A DNA stretch of 24,573 nt from JBKDZL01 sp047971145. GTDB lineage: Bacteria > Bacillota_I > Bacilli_A > Erysipelotrichales > Erysipelotrichaceae. Shown here one piece after another: positions 7,554 to 15,683 of the stretch (positions are counted from its first letter, which is position 1; each line of letters opens with the position of its first letter). The notes under the pieces are model-generated. The model was not told the DNA's origin and did no database searches. It saw only the letters and a list, made by a program, of their open reading frames with translations. The translations under genes were made by a program, and so were the position numbers. The stretch is from NCBI GenBank assembly GCA_047971145.1, contig JBKDZL010000108.1, positions 1-24,573 on the forward strand, given 5' to 3'.

Positions 7554-8317
7554 ATTCTCTTAATTAATTCAGCTAATGCTAATTCTCTTCCTTCTTTTTT
7601 GCTCAAATATAATAAATATTCTTGATTACCTTTTTTCCCTAAAATGTCACTTGCAACAAAATCTAAAACTCTAAAATTCAAGTTGCAAATTTGCAAGTAT
7701 AAAGTTTCAAAAGCTAATTTAGTATATTTATTATCTTTAACAATACCATGTTTATTTAAGTGTTTAGGACCAACTTCAAATTGTGGTTTAAACAATAGTA
7801 TTATATCACACTCTAGAGTAGATAGTTCGGCGATTTTAGGAAGTATTTTACTTATTGATATAAAGCTGACATCACAACAAATAAAGTTAATTGGTTGTTT
7901 TATTAAAGAGCTATCTAAATCTCTAAAATCACAGTTTTCTAATGATTTAACTCTGTGGTCTTTTTTTAAATCATTGACTAACTGATCAGTTCCAACATCA
8001 ATAGCATAGACATATTTTGCATTATTTTTAAGACAATAATCAGTGAATCCCCCAGTTGATGCTCCGATATCTATTACCACTTTATCAGTTAAATTAATCT
8101 TAAAACTTTCAATAGCCATTTTTAGCTTATATGCACCACGAGAAACATATTCATACAATTGAGCTATGATTACTATTTTATCTTCACTACACACTTTAAA
8201 ACTAGCTTTAGAAACTATTTGATTATTAACCATAACTAAATTATTTTTAATTAACTCACTAGCATAAGTACGACTTTTTGCTAAATTATGTTGAAATAGA
8301 TAGTTATCTAGTCTCAT
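7550..8317 (-). CDS. tlyA: TlyA-family rRNA methyltransferase with S4 domain
   Basis: TlyA-family proteins 2'-O-methylate cytidines in ribosomal RNA; some were first described as hemolysins. An S4 RNA-binding domain opens the protein (MRLDNYLFQHNLAKSRTYA, first 60 residues). An FtsJ-like methyltransferase domain follows, with the S-adenosylmethionine motif DIGASTGGF at 83-91. SRGAYKL (59-65), CCDVSFIS (about 147-154) and FKPQFEVG match the conserved catalytic positions of the family. Length (255) is slightly below the usual 265-275. The start ATG overlaps the dxs stop by four bases (ATGA), and its own stop overlaps the recN start in the same way. The function is known from homologues; the exact rRNA target here is inferred. 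Confidence 0.92.
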   Translation of the reverse strand: MRLDNYLFQHNLAKSRTYASELIKNNLVMVNNQIVSKASFKVCSEDKIVIIAQLYEYVSRGAYKLKMAIESFKINLTDKVVIDIGASTGGFTDYCLKNNAKYVYAIDVGTDQLVNDLKKDHRVKSLENCDFRDLDSSLIKQPINFICCDVSFISISKILPKIAELSTLECDIILLFKPQFEVGPKHLNKHGIVKDNKYTKLAFETLYLQICNLNFRVLDFVASDILGKKGNQEYLLYLSKKEGRELALAELIKRI

Positions 8318-10149
8318 AATTCACTTAAAATTTTATCCATAACACTATTAATATCAATTTTTTCTTGTTTGCGCAGTTCGATAATAGAGCCATGACCAAT
8401 ATATTTATCTTTAATACCAATTAATCTGACATCAACATTAACTTTATTTAAGGCATAGTACTCTAGAATTCCATTTCCTAATCCCCCACTTAACATATCA
8501 CTCTCATATACATAAATAGGTAAATTCAACTTAGCAATCTCATCTAGCATCAACTCATCAAAGGGTTTAATAAATCTAGCATTTATCACCATAATACTTA
8601 AATTATTACTGTGAGCTTTTTCGATAATTTTATCATGTTGGCTGCCATAGCTAATAATGATAACTTGTGGTTTACCAATAATTGTTTTACACCAACTACC
8701 AATAACAACTTCACTACCCTGATAATTTAAATCCATACTAACACTACCTCTAGGATATCTTAGGGCAAAAGGCTTATCATTAGCAAAGGCTGTAACTAGT
8801 AAATCTCGAGTTTCTTTTGCATCTTTTCCTTGAGCAATGATAATATTAGGAATCGGCCTTAGAATGCTAATATCAAAAATGCCATGATGAGTATCACCAT
8901 CCTCACCAACAATACCAGCCCGATCAATACCAATAACCACTGGCAAATTAATACGACAAATATCTTGATTAATTTGATCATAAGCTCTTTGTAAAAAAGT
9001 AGAATAAATAGCAATAAATGGCCGCTTTTTAGCTAAAGCTAAACCAGCAGCCAAACTCATAGCATGCTCCTCAGCAATACCACAATCAAAACTACGTTGA
9101 GGATATTTATCAAAGAAATCATTTAAAGCACTTCCTTGCACCATGGCAGGTGTAATAGCAACAATATCTTGATTTTGTTTAGCTAATTTCACTAATTGAT
9201 CAGATACAACTTTAGAATAAGAAATTAAATTACTATCTTTTTTAAGAATTTCACCGGTTTTAATATCAAAGGCTCCAACACCATGCCAAGTACCTAATCG
9301 ATCATTTTGCGCATAAGAGTAACCTTTTCCTTTAGTAGTTTTAACATGAATAATTAGCGAGTTATGATGATTTTTTGCTAATGTTAAATTATTAATTAAA
9401 TCTTTAAAATTATGACCATCAATCGGACCAAAATAATCTAAACCTAAATCATCAAAATAATTTTGTTTAACGACATTTTGTTTTAAAGCTGATTTGATAT
9501 TATGAATAGTTTTTTTAGTAGAATTGGCAATTTTTGAATCTCCCAATAAATATTTAACATCATCTTTAATGCCTCTATAGGTTTTAGCACTTCTTAATTT
9601 TGCTAAGATATTATCAAAAGCACCTATGCCATTAGAAATTGACATATTATTATCATTTAAAATTATTATTACTTTAGAATCCAAGGATACCAAATGATTT
9701 AAGGCTTCAAAAGACTCACCATTAGCCATAGAGCCATCACCAATCACAACAATACTTTGATCAGCTCTATTATTTAAACTATTCGCAATCGCATTACCTA
9801 TCCCCGCAGATAGCGCATTTCCAGCATGACCTGATTCAAAATGGTCAAATTCACTCTCACTTAACTTTTGAAAGCCTGATAAGCCTTGATATTTTCTTAG
9901 GGTATCAAATTGCTTAGCTCGACCTGTCAAAATTTTATGTACATAGGCTTGATGACCTACATCAAAAAATAATTTATCAGGATTCAAATTAAAAACATAA
10001 TGAATAGCCATAGTAAGTTCTACTACACCTAAATTACTTGATAAATGTCCACCTGTTTTAGATACTTTTTCAATTAAAAAATCTCTTATTTCTTGGGCCT
10101 TATCTTTTAATTCTTCAATATTCAATTTTTTAACATCAAAATTTTCCAT
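8314..10149 (-). CDS. dxs: 1-deoxy-D-xylulose-5-phosphate synthase
   Basis: Dxs condenses pyruvate and glyceraldehyde-3-phosphate with thiamine diphosphate, the first step of the MEP isoprenoid pathway. The substrate-side GGHLSSNLG is at 33-41 and SGHAGNALSAGIG at about 106-118. The thiamine diphosphate motif begins GDGSMANGE (137-145) and closes with NDNNMS (165-170). The catalytic glutamate is in CGIAEEHA, in the transketolase-like middle domain. At 611 residues it is close to the usual 620-640. A good RBS (GAGGAGA) lies in the end of ispA, and the ispA stop and dxs start overlap by one base (TAATG). With ispA next to it, the pair supplies precursors for the undecaprenyl carrier and other prenyl products. 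Confidence 0.97.
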   Translation of the reverse strand: MENFDVKKLNIEELKDKAQEIRDFLIEKVSKTGGHLSSNLGVVELTMAIHYVFNLNPDKLFFDVGHQAYVHKILTGRAKQFDTLRKYQGLSGFQKLSESEFDHFESGHAGNALSAGIGNAIANSLNNRADQSIVVIGDGSMANGESFEALNHLVSLDSKVIIILNDNNMSISNGIGAFDNILAKLRSAKTYRGIKDDVKYLLGDSKIANSTKKTIHNIKSALKQNVVKQNYFDDLGLDYFGPIDGHNFKDLINNLTLAKNHHNSLIIHVKTTKGKGYSYAQNDRLGTWHGVGAFDIKTGEILKKDSNLISYSKVVSDQLVKLAKQNQDIVAITPAMVQGSALNDFFDKYPQRSFDCGIAEEHAMSLAAGLALAKKRPFIAIYSTFLQRAYDQINQDICRINLPVVIGIDRAGIVGEDGDTHHGIFDISILRPIPNIIIAQGKDAKETRDLLVTAFANDKPFALRYPRGSVSMDLNYQGSEVVIGSWCKTIIGKPQVIIISYGSQHDKIIEKAHSNNLSIMVINARFIKPFDELMLDEIAKLNLPIYVYESDMLSGGLGNGILEYYALNKVNVDVRLIGIKDKYIGHGSIIELRKQEKIDINSVMDKILSEL

Positions 10150-10985
10150 TATTTTCTCCTCAATTTGAGTTTAATAATAATATTTTCTAACATCGAATAA
10201 TCATCGTCCAAATTATTAATTAATAATTTAAGTTTGTTATACTCCGACTCCAATAATTTTTCAGTATCTTTTATTCCTAAATGATAAATTATTGTTTTTT
10301 TATTATTCTTGTTATCATTCGCTAATTTTCCAGTTATATCAAAGTTATTATAATAATCTAAAATATCATCTTGGATTTGAAAAACATATCCCATTTGAAA
10401 ACCAATTTCTTTTAAATCTGGTATTAAGTTATATTTATCCACTAATAAAGCCCCCATAGTAAGGGCACTAACAAATAAACAACCTGTTTTTAATCGATAT
10501 AATTCTTTTACCAATTTTAAATTATTACTTTTATTATTAATATCATAACTTTGCCCTAAGATCATGCCATTAATTCCACTCATTTCTGCTAAAGAATTAA
10601 CCATTAAACTAACATTTTCATTTTTAATTTTACTAAGAGTTTTAAAAGCCAATGTTAATAGAGCATCACCTGTTAAAATGGCAGTTGCTTCATCAAACTT
10701 TTTATGACTTGCCAAGATTCCTCTGCGATAATCAGCATCATCCATTGCGGGCAAATCATCATGTATTAAGGAATAACAGTGAATCATTTCAATAGCACAA
10801 GCAGCTAAGTAAGCATCATCACTTAAAGAAGCATTGCCACTTGCAACAGCAAAAACCAATAAAGGTCTAATTCTTTTACCATCGGCTAATAAACTATATT
10901 CTAGTGCCTCTTTAATTTGACTATCTTTAATATTTAATAGTTGGTGTTTGAGAGTGCTCTCAAATTTACTCAGTATTGCTTGCAT
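10149..10985 (-). CDS. ispA: Farnesyl diphosphate synthase (short-chain prenyltransferase)
   Basis: IspA joins isopentenyl and dimethylallyl diphosphate to make geranyl and then farnesyl diphosphate. The first aspartate-rich motif is DDLPAMDD at 76-83; its two extra residues mark the bacterial (type II) farnesyl synthase class. The second motif, DDILD, is at 206-210. GKRIRP (36-41) is the diphosphate-binding loop near the N terminus. At 278 residues it is slightly short (usual 290-300), with a compressed lysine-rich C terminus. The ATG lies inside xseB (20-bp overlap), with AAGGAT as its RBS. Product chain length is inferred from the motif spacing. Confidence 0.94.
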   Translation of the reverse strand: MQAILSKFESTLKHQLLNIKDSQIKEALEYSLLADGKRIRPLLVFAVASGNASLSDDAYLAACAIEMIHCYSLIHDDLPAMDDADYRRGILASHKKFDEATAILTGDALLTLAFKTLSKIKNENVSLMVNSLAEMSGINGMILGQSYDINNKSNNLKLVKELYRLKTGCLFVSALTMGALLVDKYNLIPDLKEIGFQMGYVFQIQDDILDYYNNFDITGKLANDNKNNKKTIIYHLGIKDTEKLLESEYNKLKLLINNLDDDYSMLENIIIKLKLRRK

Positions 10986-11163
10986 TTATTAAATCCTTAA
11001 TTTTATCTTCAAAACTAATAAGTTTACTCTCACCAGTTTTAATTAACTGAAGACCTTCCTCAAAAATTACTAAAGCTTCATCCATTGAAAGTTTATTCGC
11101 TTCTAACTCACTTACTATTTCTTCTAATCTGGCTAATACTTCATCAAATTTTTTTTCCGACAT
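10966..11163 (-). CDS. xseB: Exodeoxyribonuclease VII small subunit
   Basis: XseB is the small helical subunit that binds several copies per XseA to form exonuclease VII, a single-strand-specific nuclease working from both DNA ends. The 65 residues match the family, with the typical pattern FDEVLARLEEIVSELE and then MDEALVIFEEGLQLIK, forming a two-helix hairpin. It overlaps xseA by 20 bp upstream and ispA by 20 bp downstream. Its AAGGAG RBS lies within xseA. The overlap is consistent with translation in step with the large subunit. Confidence 0.95.
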   Translation of the reverse strand: MSEKKFDEVLARLEEIVSELEANKLSMDEALVIFEEGLQLIKTGESKLISFEDKIKDLINASNTE

Positions 11164-12412
11164 TATTTTTCTCCTTAACTACAGCCTTCAAACTTCCATT
11201 ACTTAATATAATATCTAACGTATCATTTATTTTAACAGCAGCAATATCATTGACTACTTGTTTGCCACTTTTAATTATACCATATCCCCTACTTAAAATT
11301 TTCAAAGGACTATAAGCATCTAAGAGCGCAATATTTTTATTAAAATTTGCTTGATCATTTAATAATTTTAACTTTATTAATTTTTCTAACTGATTTTGAT
11401 AATTGCTCAAATTATTTTGTTCTTTACTAATTAATTGCAAAGTTAAATTAGTTATTTTTTGACTAATAGCTCTAAAATTTTGGATATTAATTAGCTGTTT
11501 ATTTAATTGGTGTTTTAATCTGTTTTCTAAATTAGTAAATCTTAATTTTTTATGCTGAAATCTATTATTGATAGAACTATTTAAGCGATATTTTAAGGAA
11601 TTCAATTCCGCTAGTATCTCACTTTGATGTGGTGTAGCTAGCTCAACTGCTGCAGTTGGTGTTGGGGCTCTAAGATCCACAACATAATCAGTTAAAGTTG
11701 TATCACTCTCATGCCCAATACCACTAACTATAACAGTGTTTAATTTGAAAATGGTTCTAATTAGTTCTTCATCATTAAAGCAGTTAAGATCTTCAAAAGA
11801 GCCACCTCCCCTACATAATAATATGACATCAAAATTCTCTGATTCAGCTTTTTCTAGCTTCTTTATAATATCAGTAGCAGCTTGTGCTCCTTGGACTGTA
11901 GCTTCATAAGTAACAACACTTGCAAGTGGCCAACGTCTAGCTAAATTAATTTTGATATCTGCTAAGGCAGCACTATCCTTACCCGCAATAACGCCAATTC
12001 TCTCAGGATATTTATTTAAAGCTTTTTTATATTCATTATTGAATAATCCTTCTTGTTCTAATTGTTTTTTTAATAGTTGATATTTGACATGTAAATCACC
12101 AATACCAGCTTCAATTAGATTAAATACTTGTAGTTGTAAAGAGCCCCCTGCCTCATAAACATTTACTCTGCCATTTGCAACAAGTTCTAAACCATCAGCC
12201 ATTTTAAAAGTTAAATTATTTACATAATTTTTAAAAATAACACAATTAATCTTACTGCGCTGATCTTTTAGAGAAAAATAAATATGACCAAAGCGATTAA
12301 AAGAGACGTTATTCACCTCTCCTTTTACTAAGATATTGTTGAATTTAGGGTCATATTCTAAATTCTCTTTGATATTGTGAACTAACTCACTAACACTAAT
12401 TTCTTTTATCAT
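11144..12412 (-). CDS. xseA: Exodeoxyribonuclease VII large subunit
   Basis: XseA carries the DNA-binding and catalytic parts of exonuclease VII. An N-terminal OB-fold (about 1-100, ILVKGEVNNVSFNRFGHIYFSLKD) is followed by the catalytic domain, with VILLCRGGGSFEDL and VSGIGHESDTTLTDYVVDLRAPTPTAAVE, which contain the conserved GGGS, GH and D residues. A coiled-coil region and a short C-terminal segment follow. At 422 residues it is near the usual 440-455. One departure is IGVIAGKDSAALADI, where most family members have IGVVTSPTGAAIRDI; this probably reflects a lineage branch. The start ATG overlaps the nusB stop (ATGA). In Bacillus folD sits between nusB and xseA; it is absent here. Confidence 0.95.
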   Translation of the reverse strand: MIKEISVSELVHNIKENLEYDPKFNNILVKGEVNNVSFNRFGHIYFSLKDQRSKINCVIFKNYVNNLTFKMADGLELVANGRVNVYEAGGSLQLQVFNLIEAGIGDLHVKYQLLKKQLEQEGLFNNEYKKALNKYPERIGVIAGKDSAALADIKINLARRWPLASVVTYEATVQGAQAATDIIKKLEKAESENFDVILLCRGGGSFEDLNCFNDEELIRTIFKLNTVIVSGIGHESDTTLTDYVVDLRAPTPTAAVELATPHQSEILAELNSLKYRLNSSINNRFQHKKLRFTNLENRLKHQLNKQLINIQNFRAISQKITNLTLQLISKEQNNLSNYQNQLEKLIKLKLLNDQANFNKNIALLDAYSPLKILSRGYGIIKSGKQVVNDIAAVKINDTLDIILSNGSLKAVVKEKNNVGKKI

Positions 12413-12768
12413 AGTTTATCCAAAGTTGCATTAATTAACTTATAGGATTCCTCATCAGCATATTTTTTTGCTAACGTTATGGCTTCATTAATTGTAACGG
12501 CCTTAGGGATTTCAAAGTTTAAATACTCAGAAACCGCAATTAAAAGAATGGCTTGTTCAATATTACCTAAGCGCTCAAATTTCCATTTATTTAATTTTTG
12601 ATTTAATTTATCAATATAACTATTCTTATTAAAATGGATATCTTTTAGAAGATCAAGCATGTAATCTTCAGCACCATTATCTTCCAAATAATCGAAATAA
12701 CTACCACCTCTTATTGCTTGTTGATAGATGATAGTCATAACTTTTTCTCTTTGTAGATGCCGTGACAT
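12409..12768 (-). CDS. nusB: Transcription antitermination factor NusB
   Basis: NusB, with ribosomal protein S10, binds boxA RNA and supports antitermination in rRNA operons. The all-helical protein shows the usual opening MSRHLQREKVMTIIYQ and the conserved later block PKAVTINEAITLAKKYADEESYKLINATLDKL. I chose the ATG at 12768, giving 119 residues, because it lines up with the usual NusB N terminus (M..R..RE.......YQ) and lies one base after the asp23 stop (TAA-A-ATG), ideal for coupling. An in-frame TTG at 12786 would add six residues but has no clear RBS. The stop overlaps xseA (ATGA). Confidence 0.92.
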   Translation of the reverse strand: MSRHLQREKVMTIIYQQAIRGGSYFDYLEDNGAEDYMLDLLKDIHFNKNSYIDKLNQKLNKWKFERLGNIEQAILLIAVSEYLNFEIPKAVTINEAITLAKKYADEESYKLINATLDKL

Positions 12769-12769
12769 T

Positions 12770-13099
12770 TTAAAATAAGAACTCAACTATCTTGATGTCA
12801 ATAGAATAACAAGAAATATTAGCTATTTGCATTAGTGCTAAATTAACTTTATTTTGAATTTCACTACTCAAATCATAAACATTATAATTTTTATTAACTT
12901 TAATATTTATAGTAACTTTCAAATCACCATAGACAACCTTACTCTCAATAGCTTTGTTAAAAGTAGTTGAAGTGGCTAATTCAATATTGTTTATTTCATT
13001 AAGCGCTCTAATAATAATTTCTTCAACTACATTCATGCTCATTGCAATTTTGCCATTAGCATTTTCATTTGATGTTACTTCAATGTATTCACTGCTCAT
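12770..13099 (-). CDS. Asp23/Gls24 family envelope stress response protein
   Basis: This is the small Asp23-family protein (YqhY in Bacillus) encoded just before nusB in Firmicutes. Paralogues act near the membrane in envelope stress and fatty acid synthesis, but the role of the nusB-linked member is not settled. The ATG at 13099, giving 109 residues, is chosen because AGGAGGTC (13111..13104) stands 5 bases before it. A longer in-frame reading from 13135 would start inside ribF and lacks an RBS. The sequence has the family pattern NGKIAMSMNVVEEIIIRALNEI, VVYGDLKVTINIKV and a helical C-terminal part ending VEFLF. The ribF stop codon (TAG) overlaps this RBS. Confidence 0.9.
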   Translation of the reverse strand: MSSEYIEVTSNENANGKIAMSMNVVEEIIIRALNEINNIELATSTTFNKAIESKVVYGDLKVTINIKVNKNYNVYDLSSEIQNKVNLALMQIANISCYSIDIKIVEFLF

Positions 13100-13109
13100 A
13101 ATAGACCTC

Positions 13110-14000
13110 CTATTTATTAAAATATTGTTTATCAATATTCAGCTGTTTTACTAATTCTGCTATACTACTAAATTTTTTCGCAGCTCTTAAATATTTATCA
13201 AATTCAATCACTGCCCTTTTATTATATACGCTTCTATTAAAATTATCTAGATGTGCCTCAATAGTTATGGGATTATTTCCAAAAGTTGGATTACTACCAA
13301 TAGAAATAATTGCGGCATACCAACTGCGACCAATTTTTACTCTACCCCCATAAACACCTACTTGAGGGATGACATAATCAAAATCTAAATCAAGATTAAT
13401 AGTTTTAAAACCAATTTTTCTGCCATTTTTTTTACCATGGGCAACTATACCAGTAATTTGATAATTTCTACTTAAATACTTATTTGCTTTAGTGATCTCG
13501 CCATTAGTAATTAGCTTACTGATTGAAGTACTACTAATTTTACCACCATCAGTTATCTCATTAACAATAGTAGTAGTAAACTCTGTGGTCTGTAAATCAT
13601 TGATATTGCCTTCACCTTGATAACCAAATTTGAAGTCATAGCCACAAATTAAATTTACAACACCTAGCTTTTCCAAGACTTTAATAAAATCAACAGCTGA
13701 TGTGTTTAGTAACTCTTTATTAAATTTAAAATTAATTACTAACTCTATTCCCAATTGTTTAAAAATTTTGAATTTTTCTTTATTAGGTTGCAAATGACCA
13801 ACTTTATTAGGTTTAATCACAGTCCAGGGATCAGGTTCAAATGTAATAACTGTAGAAATATTATGATTTTCGTTGGCAATATCAACACAAGTTTTAATTA
13901 ATTTTTGATGGGCTACATGAACACCATCAAAATAACCGATAGCGGCACTAATATTTCCAAGGTATTTTACTTTTTTAATATCTAGATTTATAATTCTCAC
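13110..14000 (-). CDS. ribF: Bifunctional riboflavin kinase/FAD synthetase
   Basis: RibF phosphorylates riboflavin to FMN and adenylates FMN to FAD. The N-terminal nucleotidyltransferase domain has GYFDGVHVAHQ (22-32), a GxFDGxHxxH-type motif. The C-terminal riboflavin kinase domain has GRKIGFKTINLDL and VPQVGVYGGRV. In the usual GxPTxN motif the proline is replaced by lysine (GFKTIN), while the ATP- and metal-contacting Thr and Asn are kept. I chose a GTG start at 14000 (296 residues): GAGG lies 6 bases upstream, and GTG shares a GTGA overlap with the truB stop. A TTG three bases earlier is possible but too close to the RBS. Confidence 0.93.
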   Translation of the reverse strand: MRIINLDIKKVKYLGNISAAIGYFDGVHVAHQKLIKTCVDIANENHNISTVITFEPDPWTVIKPNKVGHLQPNKEKFKIFKQLGIELVINFKFNKELLNTSAVDFIKVLEKLGVVNLICGYDFKFGYQGEGNINDLQTTEFTTTIVNEITDGGKISSTSISKLITNGEITKANKYLSRNYQITGIVAHGKKNGRKIGFKTINLDLDFDYVIPQVGVYGGRVKIGRSWYAAIISIGSNPTFGNNPITIEAHLDNFNRSVYNKRAVIEFDKYLRAAKKFSSIAELVKQLNIDKQYFNK

Positions 14001-14839
14001 CAAAAACCTCGCTTACTTGTGAAAGTGTTGCCATCTTTTCTTTGATAGCACGCAATTATTTTACCACAATTTTTAATCATAACTATATCATTATTCGTAT
14101 TTATGCTTAAAGGTTTACCATGATAAATATTAACTGGATCTGTAACTTCAATTATTTGATAGTTTTCTAATGCAGTTTCAATGGAAATTAGCTCAAAATT
14201 AGCAGCTTTTAAATCATTTATACTATAACAATCTTCCAAAGTATAGTTACCAACTTGCTCCCTACTCAAAGAGCTCATACAAGCTAGCTCACTTAGTTTA
14301 CTTGCAATATCAACACAAAGACTTCTGATATAAGTGCCACTGCTACATTTAACTCTAAATTCGATTTCATCATTTTGGTATACTAGAAATTCAATGTTAT
14401 AAATCGTAATATCTCGTTCTTTAATTTCTACTGTTTGATTAGCTCTAGCGTATTCATATAGTTTTTTTCCTTTTACTTTTAATGCTGAGTAAATTGGTGG
14501 CTTTTGCTTACTTACACCCAAAAATGAATTTAATACCGTAATAATTTCCTCATCAGTATGTTGCGTAGTAGCTTTATTTTGTAAAGTTTCACCCCAAATA
14601 TCATAAGTATCTGTGCAATAACCTAATTTTAAGCGCACTAGATAGGTTTTATCTACTTTATCAATATAAGGTAATATTTTAGTGGCTTTGTTTATCAGCA
14701 ACACTAAAACTCCTGTAGCATTGGGATCTAGAGTACCCGTATGACCTATTTTTTTAATAGCTAGAGCTTTTCTTGCAATAGCAACTACATCAAATGAAGT
14801 CATATTTTCTGGTTTATTAATTAACAAAATTCCATTCAT
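13997..14839 (-). CDS. truB: tRNA pseudouridine-55 synthase TruB
   Basis: TruB converts uridine 55 in the T-loop of tRNAs to pseudouridine. The catalytic aspartate is Asp38 in GHTGTLDPNATG. KPPIYSALKVKGKKLYEYAR and GTYIRSLCVDI are the further conserved blocks of the family. The C-terminal 60 residues form a short Firmicutes-type RNA-binding domain. Length (280) is slightly below the usual 300. It is the first gene of the leftward operon and overlaps ribF by four bases (GTGA). No Shine-Dalgarno sequence precedes the ATG; TATAAT lies seven bases upstream, pointing to a leaderless mRNA. Confidence 0.95.
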   Translation of the reverse strand: MNGILLINKPENMTSFDVVAIARKALAIKKIGHTGTLDPNATGVLVLLINKATKILPYIDKVDKTYLVRLKLGYCTDTYDIWGETLQNKATTQHTDEEIITVLNSFLGVSKQKPPIYSALKVKGKKLYEYARANQTVEIKERDITIYNIEFLVYQNDEIEFRVKCSSGTYIRSLCVDIASKLSELACMSSLSREQVGNYTLEDCYSINDLKAANFELISIETALENYQIIEVTDPVNIYHGKPLSINTNNDIVMIKNCGKIIACYQRKDGNTFTSKRGFW

Positions 14840-14876
14840 AATTAGTATTATACCCTAAATTGACTAATTAAATTAA
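14840..14876 (-). promoter_or_regulatory. Promoter of the truB operon, apparently leaderless
   Basis: On the minus strand a consensus TATAAT (14852..14847) is followed by seven bases and then the truB ATG at 14839, so transcription would begin at or next to the start codon. The -35 is weak: TTAATT (14876..14871) at 18 bp, or TTGTTA (14879..14874) at 21 bp. It overlaps the -35 of the divergent ttcA promoter. Confidence 0.55.
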
Positions 14877-14918
14877 CAAAATTATTGATAATAAGCTATA
14901 ATATTAATTGGTTATTTT
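14873..14918 (+). promoter_or_regulatory. Promoter of ttcA with a short leader lacking an RBS
   Basis: TTAACA (14873-14878) and a consensus TATAAT (14897-14902) are 18 bp apart. Transcription would start near 14909, leaving about ten untranslated bases before the ATG at 14919. Those bases are AT- and GT-rich with no Shine-Dalgarno match. Confidence 0.6.
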
Positions 14919-15683
14919 ATGAAAAAAAGAATCTATACAAATCTAAAGAAAGCAATTTATGATTATCAACTAATAGAAGAAAACGATAAAATCTGCATTG
15001 GAATTTCCGGTGGTAAAGATTCTATGGCTTTAGCAATCAGTTTAAAACAACTACAAAAAAGTTTACCAATTAAATTTGAAATAGTTTGTATTAATCTTCA
15101 ACTTGGATTTGATAACATGGATTTTCAAGAAGTTCATAATTTCTTTAAAAAACACAATATCGAATTTTATCAAGTAGAAACAAAAATAAAAGAGATTTTA
15201 GAAATAAACAAAAATAAAGATGGCAGCTTACAGTGCTCTATTTGTTCTAAATTCAAAAAGGCTTTAATAATAGATGCAGCAAAAAAACTGGGCTGTAATA
15301 AAGTTTGTTTTGGACATCATAGCGATGATGCGATAGAAACCCTATTTATGAATGCGATTTATGGTGGAAGACTTGCAACTTTTAAACCAAAAATGTATTT
15401 AGATAGAACAGATATTACTTTTATCAGACCATTTATTTATATTAGAGAATCAGAAATCACAAATTATATTATTGAAGAGTCAATACCTGTAGTTATTAGC
15501 ACTTGTCCTAATGATGGATATACTAAAAGACAAGAAACCAAGGAACTACTAAGCAATATTTATCAACAGTTTCCCGAAGCGAAAAAGAACTTCTTATTAA
15601 TGCTTCATAATTTAGAGAAATTAGATTTATGGGAAAAGCCTTCTAATCCTTTGAGCTCAACTCTAAATAAAAATAAAAAGTAG
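14919..15683 (+). CDS. TtcA-family tRNA 2-thiolation PP-loop ATPase
   Basis: TtcA-type enzymes activate a tRNA base with ATP and insert sulfur; the model enzyme makes 2-thiocytidine at tRNA position 32 and carries an iron-sulfur cluster. The PP-loop SGGKDS is at residues 30-35. Cys106 and Cys109 form CSIC, and Cys196 lies in STCPNDGYTKRQE, so three cysteines stand where TtcA holds its [4Fe-4S] cluster. GHHSDDAIETLFMN (132-145) is the second conserved block. Length is 254 residues. It is a single rightward gene, divergent from truB, another tRNA modification enzyme. Its last 41 bases overlap the 3' end of the convergent histidine kinase gene. The exact tRNA target is uncertain in Firmicutes, so no symbol is assigned. 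Confidence 0.88.
   Translation: MKKRIYTNLKKAIYDYQLIEENDKICIGISGGKDSMALAISLKQLQKSLPIKFEIVCINLQLGFDNMDFQEVHNFFKKHNIEFYQVETKIKEILEINKNKDGSLQCSICSKFKKALIIDAAKKLGCNKVCFGHHSDDAIETLFMNAIYGGRLATFKPKMYLDRTDITFIRPFIYIRESEITNYIIEESIPVVISTCPNDGYTKRQETKELLSNIYQQFPEAKKNFLLMLHNLEKLDLWEKPSNPLSSTLNKNKK

Noticed and set aside
7644..7985. Open frame of 113 codons on the plus strand inside tlyA
   Set aside because: It is antisense to the conserved methyltransferase domain, without an RBS or recognisable motifs.
12769..12786. TTG start of NusB, six residues upstream
   Set aside because: The extension has no clear RBS, and the ATG at 12768 matches the usual NusB N terminus and is coupled to the asp23 stop.
13100..13135. 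Twelve-residue N-terminal extension of the Asp23 protein
   Set aside because: It starts inside ribF without an RBS, while a strong AGGAGGT stands directly before the internal ATG at 13099.
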